NCBI GenBank assembly: GCA_034437455.1
Contig: DAOTUB010000174.1
Coordinates: 1 to 10,555 of the forward strand
Reading direction: 5' to 3'
Length of the DNA stretch: 10,555 bases
Source of the DNA: DAOTUB01 sp034437455
GTDB taxonomy: Bacteria > Chloroflexota > Anaerolineae > B4-G1
Under the pieces are notes generated by a model, which searched no databases, had not been told where the DNA came from, and worked only from the letters and a program-made list of their open reading frames with translations. Made by a program: the position numbers and the translations under genes. Shown here piece by piece: positions 1 to 7,040 of this stretch. Numbering within the stretch: the stretch's first letter is position 1; every line of letters begins with the position of its first letter.

Positions 1-149
1 TGCGGGTAAAGAAAGGCTTGTCTAGGACTTGAATCCTGAACAGAAAGGCCAAACCCCTATATATACCGGTTCGCCAAGCGAAGAACGTATATGTGGTGGT
101 AGGCTAAAAACTTTTATCCAAAGTCCAATCAATAACTTGGGGTGAATCT
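1..149. other. Left-edge non-coding stretch, no gene recognised
   Basis: No convincing reading frame, ribosome site or RNA gene is visible on either strand here. The sequence is AT-richer than the neighbouring genes and has only short imperfect dyads, such as AGGACTTGAATCCT near 24 and TTCGC/GCGAA near 70. It lies beyond the break point of the truncated permease gene, so it may be the far side of an insertion or deletion junction. A gene that continues to the left of the window cannot be excluded. Confidence 0.4.
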
Positions 150-205
150 GTTCGTAGTGCGCACTTCAGTGCGCTTTTAGGGGCGCTGAAGCGCCTACTA
201 CGAAC
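150..205. repeat. Palindromic repeat able to fold as a three-way junction
   Basis: The outer arms GTTCGTAGT (150-158) and ACTACGAAC (197-205) are perfect complements. They enclose two perfect hairpins: GCGCACT-TC-AGTGCGC (159-174) and GGCGCT-GA-AGCGCC (182-195). The two are joined by a short T-rich linker (175-181). This two-headed structure is typical of REP/BIME-like or small non-autonomous palindromic elements. It starts 12 bp past the stop codon of the truncated permease frame, so it could also act as that transcript's 3' structure or mark the point where the gene was broken. The fold is seen directly; membership of a dispersed genomic family is inferred. Confidence 0.75.
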
Positions 206-216
206 AAGCCCCCGGT

Positions 217-831
217 TTATTGAGAAGATAGGTTAAAATTGTCGCCGCTTAACCAGGTGACGGTCTCTGGAGTGGTGAAAAACTGGCGAGTCGCGCCAAA
301 TTGCGGCGGATCGGCGAACGAGTCGCGGATGACGCCCACGACCGGCAAGCGCCGCTCGCGCTGCCCCACCTCGACGATGACGGTCGCGCCGACAGAGATG
401 TCCAGGTGGCGAGCCGTCTTGTGTTCTACAGCCAGGGCGCGATCCGTCGGCCAGTCCCCTTCCCACAGGTGGACCAGTCCCATACGTTGCGCCTCGTAAT
501 CCTCGCGGGCGAACAGATTGGCGTCGCGCCAATCCGTCTCGCCCTCCAGTTTCCAGCGCAACGAGCTATCGACGAGCCGTTCCACGTCGGCGATCTCTGG
601 CTCTTGCAGCACGATCTCCTCGACGGCCCGATCGAACGGCCAGCCCCAAAACGTCATGTGGATGGGAATCCAGGCCTCGTTATCCTCCGCCAGGCGGTCG
701 CTGATCACGCCGTGCGCGCCAAAGATCGCCCCCAGGGCAAAAACAACCACGGTGATCGAGAGCACCACCAGGAGAGTGCGTGCTTTGTTGTGTAGCAAGT
801 CGCGGCAGACTTTACGCCAGGTCACGTTCAT
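217..831 (-). pseudogene. Truncated ABC-type FtsX/MacB-like permease (N-terminal part only)
   Basis: This 204-residue frame starts with a short basic cytoplasmic segment, then one membrane helix (about residues 19-41), then an extracytoplasmic domain (about 45-200) of the MacB periplasmic-core type. The segment GERERRLPVVGV-like (around 157-167, actual residues GQRERRLPVVGVIRD) and the downstream Thr-Pro-Glu helix fit this family. Complete members continue into three more membrane helices of the FtsX domain and are about 380-850 residues long. Here the frame stops just after the end of the periplasmic core (FNLSSQ), and no FtsX part follows in the next 216 bases. The start overlaps the acyltransferase stop by 20 bp, suggesting translational coupling, with a weak GGAAG upstream. 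Without the FtsX helices it should not work as an ABC permease, so it is most likely a gene remnant. A functional single-pass protein is a less likely alternative. Confidence 0.7.
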
Positions 832-2017
832 AATTCGACTTCCAGACTGCAGGCGTTTTCTGCCTTCGCTTCATCCCACACAGGAACCGCGTCACGTCGC
901 TCCGCTTGATCAGCAGATCGTACACGAGGAGCGTTATCCCTGTCGCCGCGATAACGATGATCGAGAATTTGGCCAGCACACTGACATCCCACTGAACCAC
1001 GTAAAAGCCGATGAGCACGATCGCCACCTGGTGGACGATGTAGAACGGATAGGCGGCCGGGCTGGCGTACTTTAGCGCCTGGTTGGCAAAGTTCAGGCGC
1101 TTTCGTCCAAAGCCCAGCAGGGCAATGAGCCAGCACCAGGCGGTGAATCCATGGTAGAACACACCCCAGACGACCATGCCCAACCAGCCAGAGAGATCGA
1201 CGTCCAATGCCATGCCCACGATGATGACTGCCAGCGTTCCCAGTCCCATAATCAGCGCGGAGGTCTTGTGTCGGCCCAATGCTTCCTCAAACCGTGCATC
1301 AGACATCAGGATGTACCCGTAGATGAACAGGGTCAGGTAGTAAAAAGGATTCTTTCCCCCAATATCAGGGAGCGCCTGCGTCAGGACAAGCGGAATGGCG
1401 AGCAGGTACAGCGCGCCGGGCCGGGCGAGGAAAACCGCCAGCCTGTCGAGCAGACGTCGTCCGTTCTCGCGCTTCAGATGGAGAAAGAATGGGAGCGCGA
1501 CCAGGGAGAGAACAAACAGAAAGAGAATGAACCACAGGTGCCCAGGCGTGAATCCACCCATATAGCCGGTCAGGCCGTCAGGGCCGACGCTGAAAAACTG
1601 TGGATAGTACTGGAAGAGCGATCCGGTAAAGTGGCCGTAGGTCCGCGCTCCCAGATACGTCTGCGGCGGCGTAAGCACCAGCACGCCAAAGATCAGGGGA
1701 ACGACCAGCCGCTTGAACCGTTCCTTCACGTAATCGCCGCCGCTCCGGAAACGCAGGGCCAGCCAGGTGGACGCGCCCGCGAGCAGGAAGAACAGCGGCA
1801 TGTGCCAGGAGCCGATCGCGCCGATGAATATGCAGCTCAGCGCAATGCTCACCTGGTCGTTCTTGGCATAGAAAGGCTCCCAGATATCAAAGATGCGGGC
1901 GGTATGGAAGGGTACCAGCAGCAGTACCGCCATCACGCGCAGCCAATCGATGTCGTGGCGTCTTGCAGGTTTGCTCGCTTGGATGGTCATGATCGCCTCG
2001 CCTGCGGGGATTTCCAC
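812..2017 (-). CDS. Acyltransferase-3 family membrane protein
   Basis: This is a 401-residue, roughly ten-helix membrane protein of the acyltransferase-3 family (the group including OpgC and O-antigen acetylases). Such enzymes move acyl groups onto extracytoplasmic glycans or lipids; the substrate here is unknown. Family signs are the N-terminal RRHDIDWLR (19-27) leading into helix 1 with VPFHTARIF (35-43, His38), WHMPLFFLLAG (71-81), FKRLVVPLIFG (101-111), GHLWFILFLF (159-168) and the late YPFYIVHQ (323-330). The start is taken as GTG at 2017 because GGGGAG lies 7 nt upstream. An ATG at 1990 (residue 10) is the alternative. The gene begins 4 bp after the stop of the preceding membrane protein and overlaps the permease remnant, so the three were presumably one transcript. 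The last 25 or so residues are hydrophilic and basic. Confidence 0.85.
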   Translation of the reverse strand: MEIPAGEAIMTIQASKPARRHDIDWLRVMAVLLLVPFHTARIFDIWEPFYAKNDQVSIALSCIFIGAIGSWHMPLFFLLAGASTWLALRFRSGGDYVKERFKRLVVPLIFGVLVLTPPQTYLGARTYGHFTGSLFQYYPQFFSVGPDGLTGYMGGFTPGHLWFILFLFVLSLVALPFFLHLKRENGRRLLDRLAVFLARPGALYLLAIPLVLTQALPDIGGKNPFYYLTLFIYGYILMSDARFEEALGRHKTSALIMGLGTLAVIIVGMALDVDLSGWLGMVVWGVFYHGFTAWCWLIALLGFGRKRLNFANQALKYASPAAYPFYIVHQVAIVLIGFYVVQWDVSVLAKFSIIVIAATGITLLVYDLLIKRSDVTRFLCGMKRRQKTPAVWKSNYERDLA

Positions 2018-2021
2018 CGTT

Positions 2022-2732
2022 TCACTCCCCGGCGAGACCGGGCGACGACGGACGACGCACCACGCCCCAGATCAACAGCAAGAAGCCGACGAGAATGATG
2101 ACGACCGGACCCAACAGGTTGACCGGCCACCACCACGGAAAGAGCGCCGCCATCCCGATCAAGCCCATCCCGGCCAGCCCGCTGATGAGCAACCCGGTCA
2201 CAAAGAACCCGGGCGAGCGCCTCGCCACACCGACTACCAGGAACGACAGGCCTATCGAAAGCGGCGCGACGGCCCACAACACCGTCCACAATTCCCACAT
2301 GCCGGTGAGGGCGCAGAACTGTAGCGCCAGTCCGTTCGCCCCCACGATGATGGCCGGGATGACCAGCCAGATCGTCCGGGCGTAGATGGCGGCGAGCAGA
2401 AAGCCGACCGCCAGCGACAGCACTTCCAGCGGCCACAGCCACTCCCAGGCCCCCCACATGTCAAAGAGGCTGGTGTAGAGCAAGATACCACCAGCGGTCA
2501 GGATCGGCGTGCCAGGGATGAAAAGGGCGCCCAGACCACGATGGCTGCTCGTCAGCAAAGGCGGCAGCATAAAAAACAATCCCACCGCCACGACGAACAG
2601 CGGCCAGAGCCGCCACGCTCCCCAGCGCCACACTCCCCACCCCATCGTCGGCATGACCACGTTGAACACCAGGGCCAGGGCGCCCATCAAAACCAGAATG
2701 ATTCCTACGAGAACTGAAAATCGCCTACCCAT
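2022..2732 (-). CDS. Eight-helix membrane protein with WPLE-type (LiaF/DUF5668-like) repeats
   Basis: This is a 236-residue integral membrane protein with no catalytic motif. About eight helices are predicted (near 7-25, 41-60, 69-90, 98-117, 121-140, 148-170, 175-197, 203-225). It is built from repeated two-helix units of the form G-x3-L ... LT/LF-x2-W-x4-LWP-x4-L; examples are WGAWRLWPL (38-46), MWGAWEWLWPLEVL (92-105) and ALTGMWELWTVLW (141-153). The same unit appears in the membrane part of the upstream kinase. The pattern recalls the LiaI/LiaF-type transmembrane region (DUF5668), which is associated with envelope-stress systems, though that assignment is by eye. The start at 2732 is set by AAGGAG six to seven nt upstream. 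A frame extension to 2801 has no such site. The spacer to the kinase is 141 bp and the acyltransferase follows after 4 bp. Function unknown; a sensor or partner of the kinase is plausible. Confidence 0.75.
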   Translation of the reverse strand: MGRRFSVLVGIILVLMGALALVFNVVMPTMGWGVWRWGAWRLWPLFVVAVGLFFMLPPLLTSSHRGLGALFIPGTPILTAGGILLYTSLFDMWGAWEWLWPLEVLSLAVGFLLAAIYARTIWLVIPAIIVGANGLALQFCALTGMWELWTVLWAVAPLSIGLSFLVVGVARRSPGFFVTGLLISGLAGMGLIGMAALFPWWWPVNLLGPVVIILVGFLLLIWGVVRRPSSPGLAGE

Positions 2733-2873
2733 CTCTGTCTCCTTATCATTTTGTTTTATTGCCAGGGCAACGGATGGAAACTGATAAACGGATAATCTCA
2801 TACCGAAAGCATGCTCTTACGTTGAAAAAGATCTCCTCATCCGCTGCGCAATCCGTTGCCCCAGCAAACAAGT

Positions 2874-5429
2874 CTATTTCTTCGACCTACGAAATACTCT
2901 CCTGCCGGACTTTTTCCTCCGTCGCTTGGCCACGGCCTCGGCCCGGCGCTTGATGTTCAGGAGCGTCTTGCGCTCCATCAGGAAACCGCCCGGCTCGATC
3001 AAACCCCGAATCAGCAACGTGTTCGGCAAGCTGGGGTTGTAATCTTGGCGGGTGCGGACGACCAGCCGCGAGTTCTCTTCGTCGACCTCGTCGAGATACC
3101 AGACCCAGCTCGATAGGAGGTACTTGTCCGGCGCCGTTTCGGCGGGATCGAACGAGTCCCCGGTCTCCATGTTCATATTGGCGTTCAGGACGAGCGCCCG
3201 GCCCGGCTCGACAGCCGTAATCGTAAACCCCATACCGGGAGCGATGTCTATCCTGTCCCCGATCTTGGGATCCTGAAGTTCGGGAATAATCCGGTTGGCA
3301 GAGCCGTAGGGATCGTCAACCGAGCCAGCGACCCCCAGGATGCGATGAATCCAGTCGTAACTGTACCAACCGGCGCGCTTGTGCCCGATCTGCGCCAGCC
3401 AGGGCCAGACCTCGGCGGCCGGGGCCTTGATGGCGATCGTGTGGGTGGTCCTCATCTTTTCCTGAGGGACCAGGTCATCCCCCGGCAAGGTCTGGTGGAC
3501 GGTGGCATCCTTCGTGCCCCACGTGAGGTGCCAGGGTCGGAGCACGAACCAGTAAAAGAGCACCGCCGACAATAACATCACCGGTAAAACCAGTCCGAAA
3601 AGGACCACCAGGGCGATGATGAGGCCCAACGTGACCGCCAGCATCACAGATACCCATCCCAGCGTCCACGCCAGCAAGCGGCTCACCCGGTGGGCCAGAT
3701 CCCGCTGACGCGCCAGCCATATGGTCCACCACACCGTGCCGCCGATCAATAACAGCTCTAACGGCCACAGAAAAACCCAGTGCTCCCAGTTTTCAGTGAG
3801 CGCGGAATAGGACAGGAGCACGCCGCTGCCCAGCAGGATGCCAATCGGAATCAAAAACCAGATGGAGCCTGTGGTGTTCATGATCACGCACAGCCCCAGG
3901 CTGAGCAGAAACAGCTCGATCGGCCAGCCAACCTCAAAGATAGCCCAGGAATCTGTCAGTCCAGCCACCCACAAAGCCGCCATGTTGCCGATGACGACGA
4001 TGCCCACCGCTGCCAGGATCGCCTTCGCCAGGCCGCCGCGCTTCTGTTTCCTCACTTTTTTCGCTGCCTGACCGGCGACCATCGTCGGCGCCAGTGGCTT
4101 CTCCAACGGTTTTCCGGTATCGTCCTCGACGGGTTGTGTGTCGGTTCTCCCTTCGGGCGGCTCACCGGCAGGGGCAGGCTCCGGCTCCTGTTTTGATTCG
4201 TCCTCCTCCATCGACTCGACTGCCTCACGCAGCGCCTGAGCCGTTTTGCCAGCGACCACGCGCCCCAACGCGCCTATCGCTCCCAGGAGTTCCTGGCCTA
4301 CCTCACTCCCTTTCGGTTCTCCCGCCGTGCGTTCCGCTGCCAGCCGCCGGCCCAGCGCGATGTCAGTGTCCCCATTGGCGAATTGCGCGTCCGATATCCG
4401 CTCGCGCGCCGTGCCGGAAAGGACGGCCACCGACTCGGCCGGCTCCTCCACCGTCGTGAACGAGAGCGGCAACGAGATGCGCTTGGGCAGCTCGATCCCC
4501 ACCTCCTCGGCGGCTTCGCGCAGCGCCTTGGCCATCTCCTCCGCGCTCTGGTAGCGGTCCTCAGGTCGTTTAGCCAACGTTTTCAGCACGATCCGCTCAA
4601 ACGGCTCTGGCACGGTCGGCTCGATCTGGCGCGGCAGGGGCAAGGGATCGTTGAGATGTTTCATCAAGATGGCCAGCGGCGTATCGGCGTCGAAGGGGGT
4701 GCGCTGAGTCAGCATCTCGTAGAGCACGATGCCCAGCGAATAGATGTCGCTGCGGACGTCGCTGTGTCCTTCTAACCCCTGCTCCGGCGCCATGTAGCTC
4801 AACGTGCCCATCAGCGCGCCCGACATGGTGTGACGGGTGCCGCCCACGATCCGCGCGATGCCGAAATCGGCGATCACGGCCCCACCGCGCTTGGTCAGCA
4901 GGATGTTGGCGGGTTTAATGTCGCGGTGGATCATGCCCTCGTTGTGGGCATAGGCCAGCCCGTCGAGCACGTCGAGCAGAATTCGCACCACCTCGCCCAG
5001 CTCCATCTGTCTATCGCGCGCGCGATAATCGTTCAGGCGCGTCTTGAGCGTGTCGCCCTCCAGCAGCTCCATCACCATGTAGTAGACGTCGCCCTGGAGA
5101 TCGAAATCGAACACCTGGACGATGTTGGCGTGACGCAGCGCCGCCACCGACTGCGCCTCGCGCCGAAAGCGGGCGCGCCAGGAACTGGCGTCGAATTCCT
5201 CCTCGTCCACCAGGTCGGGGCGAAGCACCTTGATCGCCACGTAGCGGTCGAGCTGGGGGTGATAGGCCCGATAGACGCGCGCCATTCCGCCGTGTCCCAG
5301 CGGCTCCAGCACGCGATACCGGCCAAGTGTCTGTCCTTCCAAAGAATTAGGTGCCATTTCTTTCCCTACCTTGCGCGCTCTGAGCGCGCCAGCGTCTGCC
5401 GGAAGAGATGATCTGCGTTGATTCATCAT
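2874..5429 (-). CDS. Membrane Ser/Thr protein kinase with C-terminal SRPBCC domain
   Basis: This is an 851-residue Hanks-type (PknB-like) kinase. The catalytic domain is at about 38-300 and looks intact: Gly-rich loop LGHGGMARVY (44-53), VAIK Lys67, helix-C Glu91, HRDIKPAN (168-175, catalytic Asp170), DFG (188-190) and APE (214-216). A low-complexity Glu/Pro/Ala-rich linker (about 320-465) leads to six membrane helices (about 467-630). These include two copies of a W-P-x-E-L hairpin (near 475-515 and 530-570) like those of the downstream membrane protein. Residues about 655-830 form an SRPBCC/START-like fold, recognised by IKAPAAEVWPWLAQIG and AGWYSYDWIHRILG. The very end is Arg/Lys-rich. With six helices both ends would be cytoplasmic, so the SRPBCC domain probably binds an internal hydrophobic ligand. 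The start is set by AGGAGG 6 nt upstream of ATG 5429; ATG 5357 is a weaker alternative. Its neighbour is an FHA regulator that could read its phosphorylation. The kinase call is secure; the ligand role is inferred. Confidence 0.92.
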   Translation of the reverse strand: MMNQRRSSLPADAGALRARKVGKEMAPNSLEGQTLGRYRVLEPLGHGGMARVYRAYHPQLDRYVAIKVLRPDLVDEEEFDASSWRARFRREAQSVAALRHANIVQVFDFDLQGDVYYMVMELLEGDTLKTRLNDYRARDRQMELGEVVRILLDVLDGLAYAHNEGMIHRDIKPANILLTKRGGAVIADFGIARIVGGTRHTMSGALMGTLSYMAPEQGLEGHSDVRSDIYSLGIVLYEMLTQRTPFDADTPLAILMKHLNDPLPLPRQIEPTVPEPFERIVLKTLAKRPEDRYQSAEEMAKALREAAEEVGIELPKRISLPLSFTTVEEPAESVAVLSGTARERISDAQFANGDTDIALGRRLAAERTAGEPKGSEVGQELLGAIGALGRVVAGKTAQALREAVESMEEDESKQEPEPAPAGEPPEGRTDTQPVEDDTGKPLEKPLAPTMVAGQAAKKVRKQKRGGLAKAILAAVGIVVIGNMAALWVAGLTDSWAIFEVGWPIELFLLSLGLCVIMNTTGSIWFLIPIGILLGSGVLLSYSALTENWEHWVFLWPLELLLIGGTVWWTIWLARQRDLAHRVSRLLAWTLGWVSVMLAVTLGLIIALVVLFGLVLPVMLLSAVLFYWFVLRPWHLTWGTKDATVHQTLPGDDLVPQEKMRTTHTIAIKAPAAEVWPWLAQIGHKRAGWYSYDWIHRILGVAGSVDDPYGSANRIIPELQDPKIGDRIDIAPGMGFTITAVEPGRALVLNANMNMETGDSFDPAETAPDKYLLSSWVWYLDEVDEENSRLVVRTRQDYNPSLPNTLLIRGLIEPGGFLMERKTLLNIKRRAEAVAKRRRKKSGRRVFRRSKK

Positions 5430-5479
5430 TGCTCACCTCCTCCGGCATGATAAACGATCTGCGGCTGCAATGCCTATCC

Positions 5480-5497
5480 GTTAGCTAACAGCCGGCT
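5480..5497. promoter_or_regulatory. Two abutting perfect palindromes in the kinase leader (candidate operator)
   Basis: GTTAGCTAAC (5480-5489) and AGCCGGCT (5490-5497) are both perfect palindromes and lie back to back about 50 bp upstream of the kinase start. On the minus strand TTGATG occurs slightly upstream, but no good -10 was found at the right spacing. The site could bind a regulator, possibly the adjacent FHA-winged-helix protein. Short palindromes also occur by chance, so this is tentative. Confidence 0.2.
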
Positions 5498-5523
5498 ATT
5501 CAGTTTTCATCAAATTAGAATGA

Positions 5524-5556
5524 AGGTGCAACGCACTTGGCAAGTGCGTTGCACCT
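5524..5556. repeat. Perfect 16-bp-stem palindrome, possible bidirectional terminator
   Basis: The arms AGGTGCAACGCACTTG (5524-5539) and CAAGTGCGTTGCACCT (5541-5556) are perfect inverted copies around one central base. The element lies 22 bp beyond the stop codon of the FHA gene and about 95 bp upstream of the kinase start. It has no long T-run on either side, so it is a weak classical terminator and fits better as a REP-type dispersed palindrome. It may still end or stabilise the FHA transcript. Confidence 0.7.
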
Positions 5557-5578
5557 AAAAGCTAGGAGGTCGAGGCGC

Positions 5579-6193
5579 TCATCCACGAGCGACGAGCTTG
5601 TAACCCAGCCCACGCATCGTGAGCAGCAATTGCGGGTTGGAGGGGTCAGGTTCGAGCTTGGCGCGCAAGCGGCGCACCAGGTTCTCGATCTGGTAATCAT
5701 AGACCCCCTCCTGGTACTCGGGCCAGATCGCCTCGCCAATTTCATCTTTCGAGCAGACCTGACCGCAACGTTCGTAGAAATAGATGAGCAGCGCGAACTC
5801 TTTGGCCGAAAGCTCTACCGCGTGTCGGTCCACCCGCACGACGCCCGCTGCCGCGTCCACCTCCAGATCTGGGAAAGGAGTGTCGCGGTAGGTGATGTCG
5901 GGATCGTGAAAGGTCAGGGTCACGTCGCCGATGGTGATGTGATCCTCGTCGCGCAATTCCACAGGGGCCAGCACGCGCTCGCCGTTGAGAAAGGTGCCGT
6001 TGGTGCTATCCAGGTCCTCCAGGATCACGCGCCAGCCCTCGCGCCGCACGCGCGCGTGTTCGCGTGAAACACGCTTGCTGGTGATGACAATGTCGTTTTC
6101 GACCGCCCGCCCAATGATGATCGTATCGCCGATCAGACGATGTTCCCGCTCAGCAGGATCGACGAGGAACGGAACTTGTTCGGTTTTTGCCAT
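5579..6193 (-). CDS. FHA domain protein with PhoB/OmpR-type winged-helix DNA-binding domain
   Basis: This 204-residue cytoplasmic transcription factor joins two domains. The FHA domain (about 8-97) carries the phosphothreonine-binding signature: GR (28-29), SREH (43-46), STNG (63-66) and NG (70-71). The winged helix (about 108-202) resembles the OmpR/PhoB C-terminal domain, with LSAKEFALLIYF (128-139), the recognition-helix region around YDYQIENLVRRLRAKL (165-180) and the wing RGLGYKLV (194-201). There is no receiver domain. The domain order is the reverse of EmbR, which has winged helix first and FHA last. The start is fixed by GGAGGTG shortly upstream of ATG 6193, and the gene has its own promoter at 6212-6240. 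The next gene is the kinase, so phosphorylation-controlled DNA binding is the natural inference. Target promoters are unknown. Confidence 0.9.
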   Translation of the reverse strand: MAKTEQVPFLVDPAEREHRLIGDTIIIGRAVENDIVITSKRVSREHARVRREGWRVILEDLDSTNGTFLNGERVLAPVELRDEDHITIGDVTLTFHDPDITYRDTPFPDLEVDAAAGVVRVDRHAVELSAKEFALLIYFYERCGQVCSKDEIGEAIWPEYQEGVYDYQIENLVRRLRAKLEPDPSNPQLLLTMRGLGYKLVARG

Positions 6194-6211
6194 CTCGCAC
6201 CTCCGCTCCCA

Positions 6212-6240
6212 AGTCTACCCCGACATTTCATCTCTGTCAA
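6212..6240 (-). promoter_or_regulatory. Sigma-70-type promoter of the FHA regulator gene
   Basis: Read on the minus strand, TTGACA (6235-6240) and TAGACT (6212-6217) are separated by exactly 17 bases. The -35 is a perfect consensus and the -10 matches 4 of 6. The expected start of transcription near 6205 gives a very short leader that contains just the ribosome site GGAGGTG before ATG 6193. Confidence 0.65.
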
Positions 6241-6300
6241 ACTGGCGGCGGACATCTATGCACAGATTCACCCGGCGAGCCAGCTCAAGCTTGATACAAA

Positions 6301-6327
6301 CACATCCCTGAAATTTCCAGGGATGTG
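6301..6327 (-). terminator. Hairpin, probable terminator of the small membrane-protein gene
   Basis: CACATCCCTG (6301-6310) and CAGGGATGTG (6318-6327) form a perfect 10-bp stem with a 7-base loop. On the minus strand it is followed by TTTGTAT, a short and imperfect T-run. It lies about 115 bp past the stop codon at 6443 and before the FHA promoter, as expected for a boundary between two transcripts. The rest of the 249-bp spacer (6194-6442) holds nothing else recognisable. Confidence 0.45.
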
Positions 6328-6442
6328 CCCAAAGGCAAAAGATGTTTTTTTGTAGATCTTGTCCCGTCCTGCGCGAGCAAAAGGTCTTTGACCGAAACAA
6401 TTTCGCTCCAGCCAAGAGTTCTTTTGCCAACAGCAGTCGCCG

Positions 6443-6853
6443 TTAGTCGTCGAGGGGCTTGTCCTCCAGCGGCGTCTTGGCTGAATCTTCTGTAGCCTCT
6501 TCCTTACGCACCAGGACGTAGATGATCAACAGCGCCAACCCGAGAAAGAGCGGGATCAGACCGACCAACATCCAGGGGCCAAAGCCAAAGGGATAACTTC
6601 CATAGATGGCTCCGATGGGCCACAATCCTAACATCAAAGCCAGGCCCAGCGCCGCCAGCGCGATGCCCCAACCCAGCGACCCTCGACTCCAGCTTTGCGA
6701 TGCGCTGATATATTTTGCATATTGTTCTGGCAGCAATCCCTTCTCCGCCAACGTCAAGATCTCCCGGTGCCGGAACCAACGAAACAAGGCGATGGTACCA
6801 AAGATCAGGACAAAAAAGCCCAGAGACCCCATACACGGAATCAAGTCATTCAT
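6443..6853 (-). CDS. Small three-helix membrane protein, DUF6249-like
   Basis: This is a 136-residue protein with one membrane helix (about 8-26), a charged cytoplasmic helix with RWFRHREILTLAEKGLLPE (25-43), two more helices (about 60-80 and 92-115), and an acidic tail ending DKPLDD. The segment Arg-x-x-Glu-x-x-x-Leu-x-Glu-Lys-Gly-Leu after the first helix resembles the DUF6249 type of small bacterial membrane proteins; no function is established. The start is taken at 6853 because GGAG lies 7 nt upstream. The ATG two codons earlier (6859) would leave almost no spacing. A possible terminator lies downstream, while its upstream spacer is filled with palindromes (6900-7176). Confidence 0.7.
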   Translation of the reverse strand: MNDLIPCMGSLGFFVLIFGTIALFRWFRHREILTLAEKGLLPEQYAKYISASQSWSRGSLGWGIALAALGLALMLGLWPIGAIYGSYPFGFGPWMLVGLIPLFLGLALLIIYVLVRKEEATEDSAKTPLEDKPLDD

Positions 6854-6899
6854 TTTCATTCTCCTATTTCACTTGGATGTGTTTCAAATGAGTTAGACA

Positions 6900-6999
6900 A
6901 GACTTCGAAAGTCTCGGAAGAGCTCTCGCACGACAATTTTTGAGGCGATTTCAAGCTGATTTTGCCTTCGAAATGCTCGACCAGAGACTTCCGAAGTCT
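6900..6999. repeat. Two related AGACTTC-type palindromes
   Basis: AGACTT-CGA-AAGTCT (6900-6914) and AGACTTC-C-GAAGTCT (6985-6999) are hairpin-forming copies of one motif, 70 bp apart. The same motif with C for T at the fifth position appears at 7055 and 7138. They occupy the upstream spacer of the small membrane-protein gene, which has 337 bp without a gene (6854-7190) and no convincing promoter that I could find. Confidence 0.65.
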
Positions 7000-7040
7000 G
7001 GCGCCAACTGAAATGAAACATACCCATTTCACTTTACTTC

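Noticed and set aside
1151..2098. 315-residue plus-strand frame over the acyltransferase gene
   Set aside because: It is rich in Gln, Arg and His as expected for the antisense of a membrane protein, and crosses a gene boundary of the opposite strand.
2733..2801. N-terminal extension of the eight-helix membrane protein to an ATG at 2801
   Set aside because: AAGGAG lies just upstream of the internal ATG at 2732, and the extension is unlike a membrane-protein N-terminus.
6215..6430. 71-residue minus-strand frame between the small membrane-protein and FHA genes
   Set aside because: It runs through a hairpin and the FHA promoter and has no ribosome site or family resemblance.
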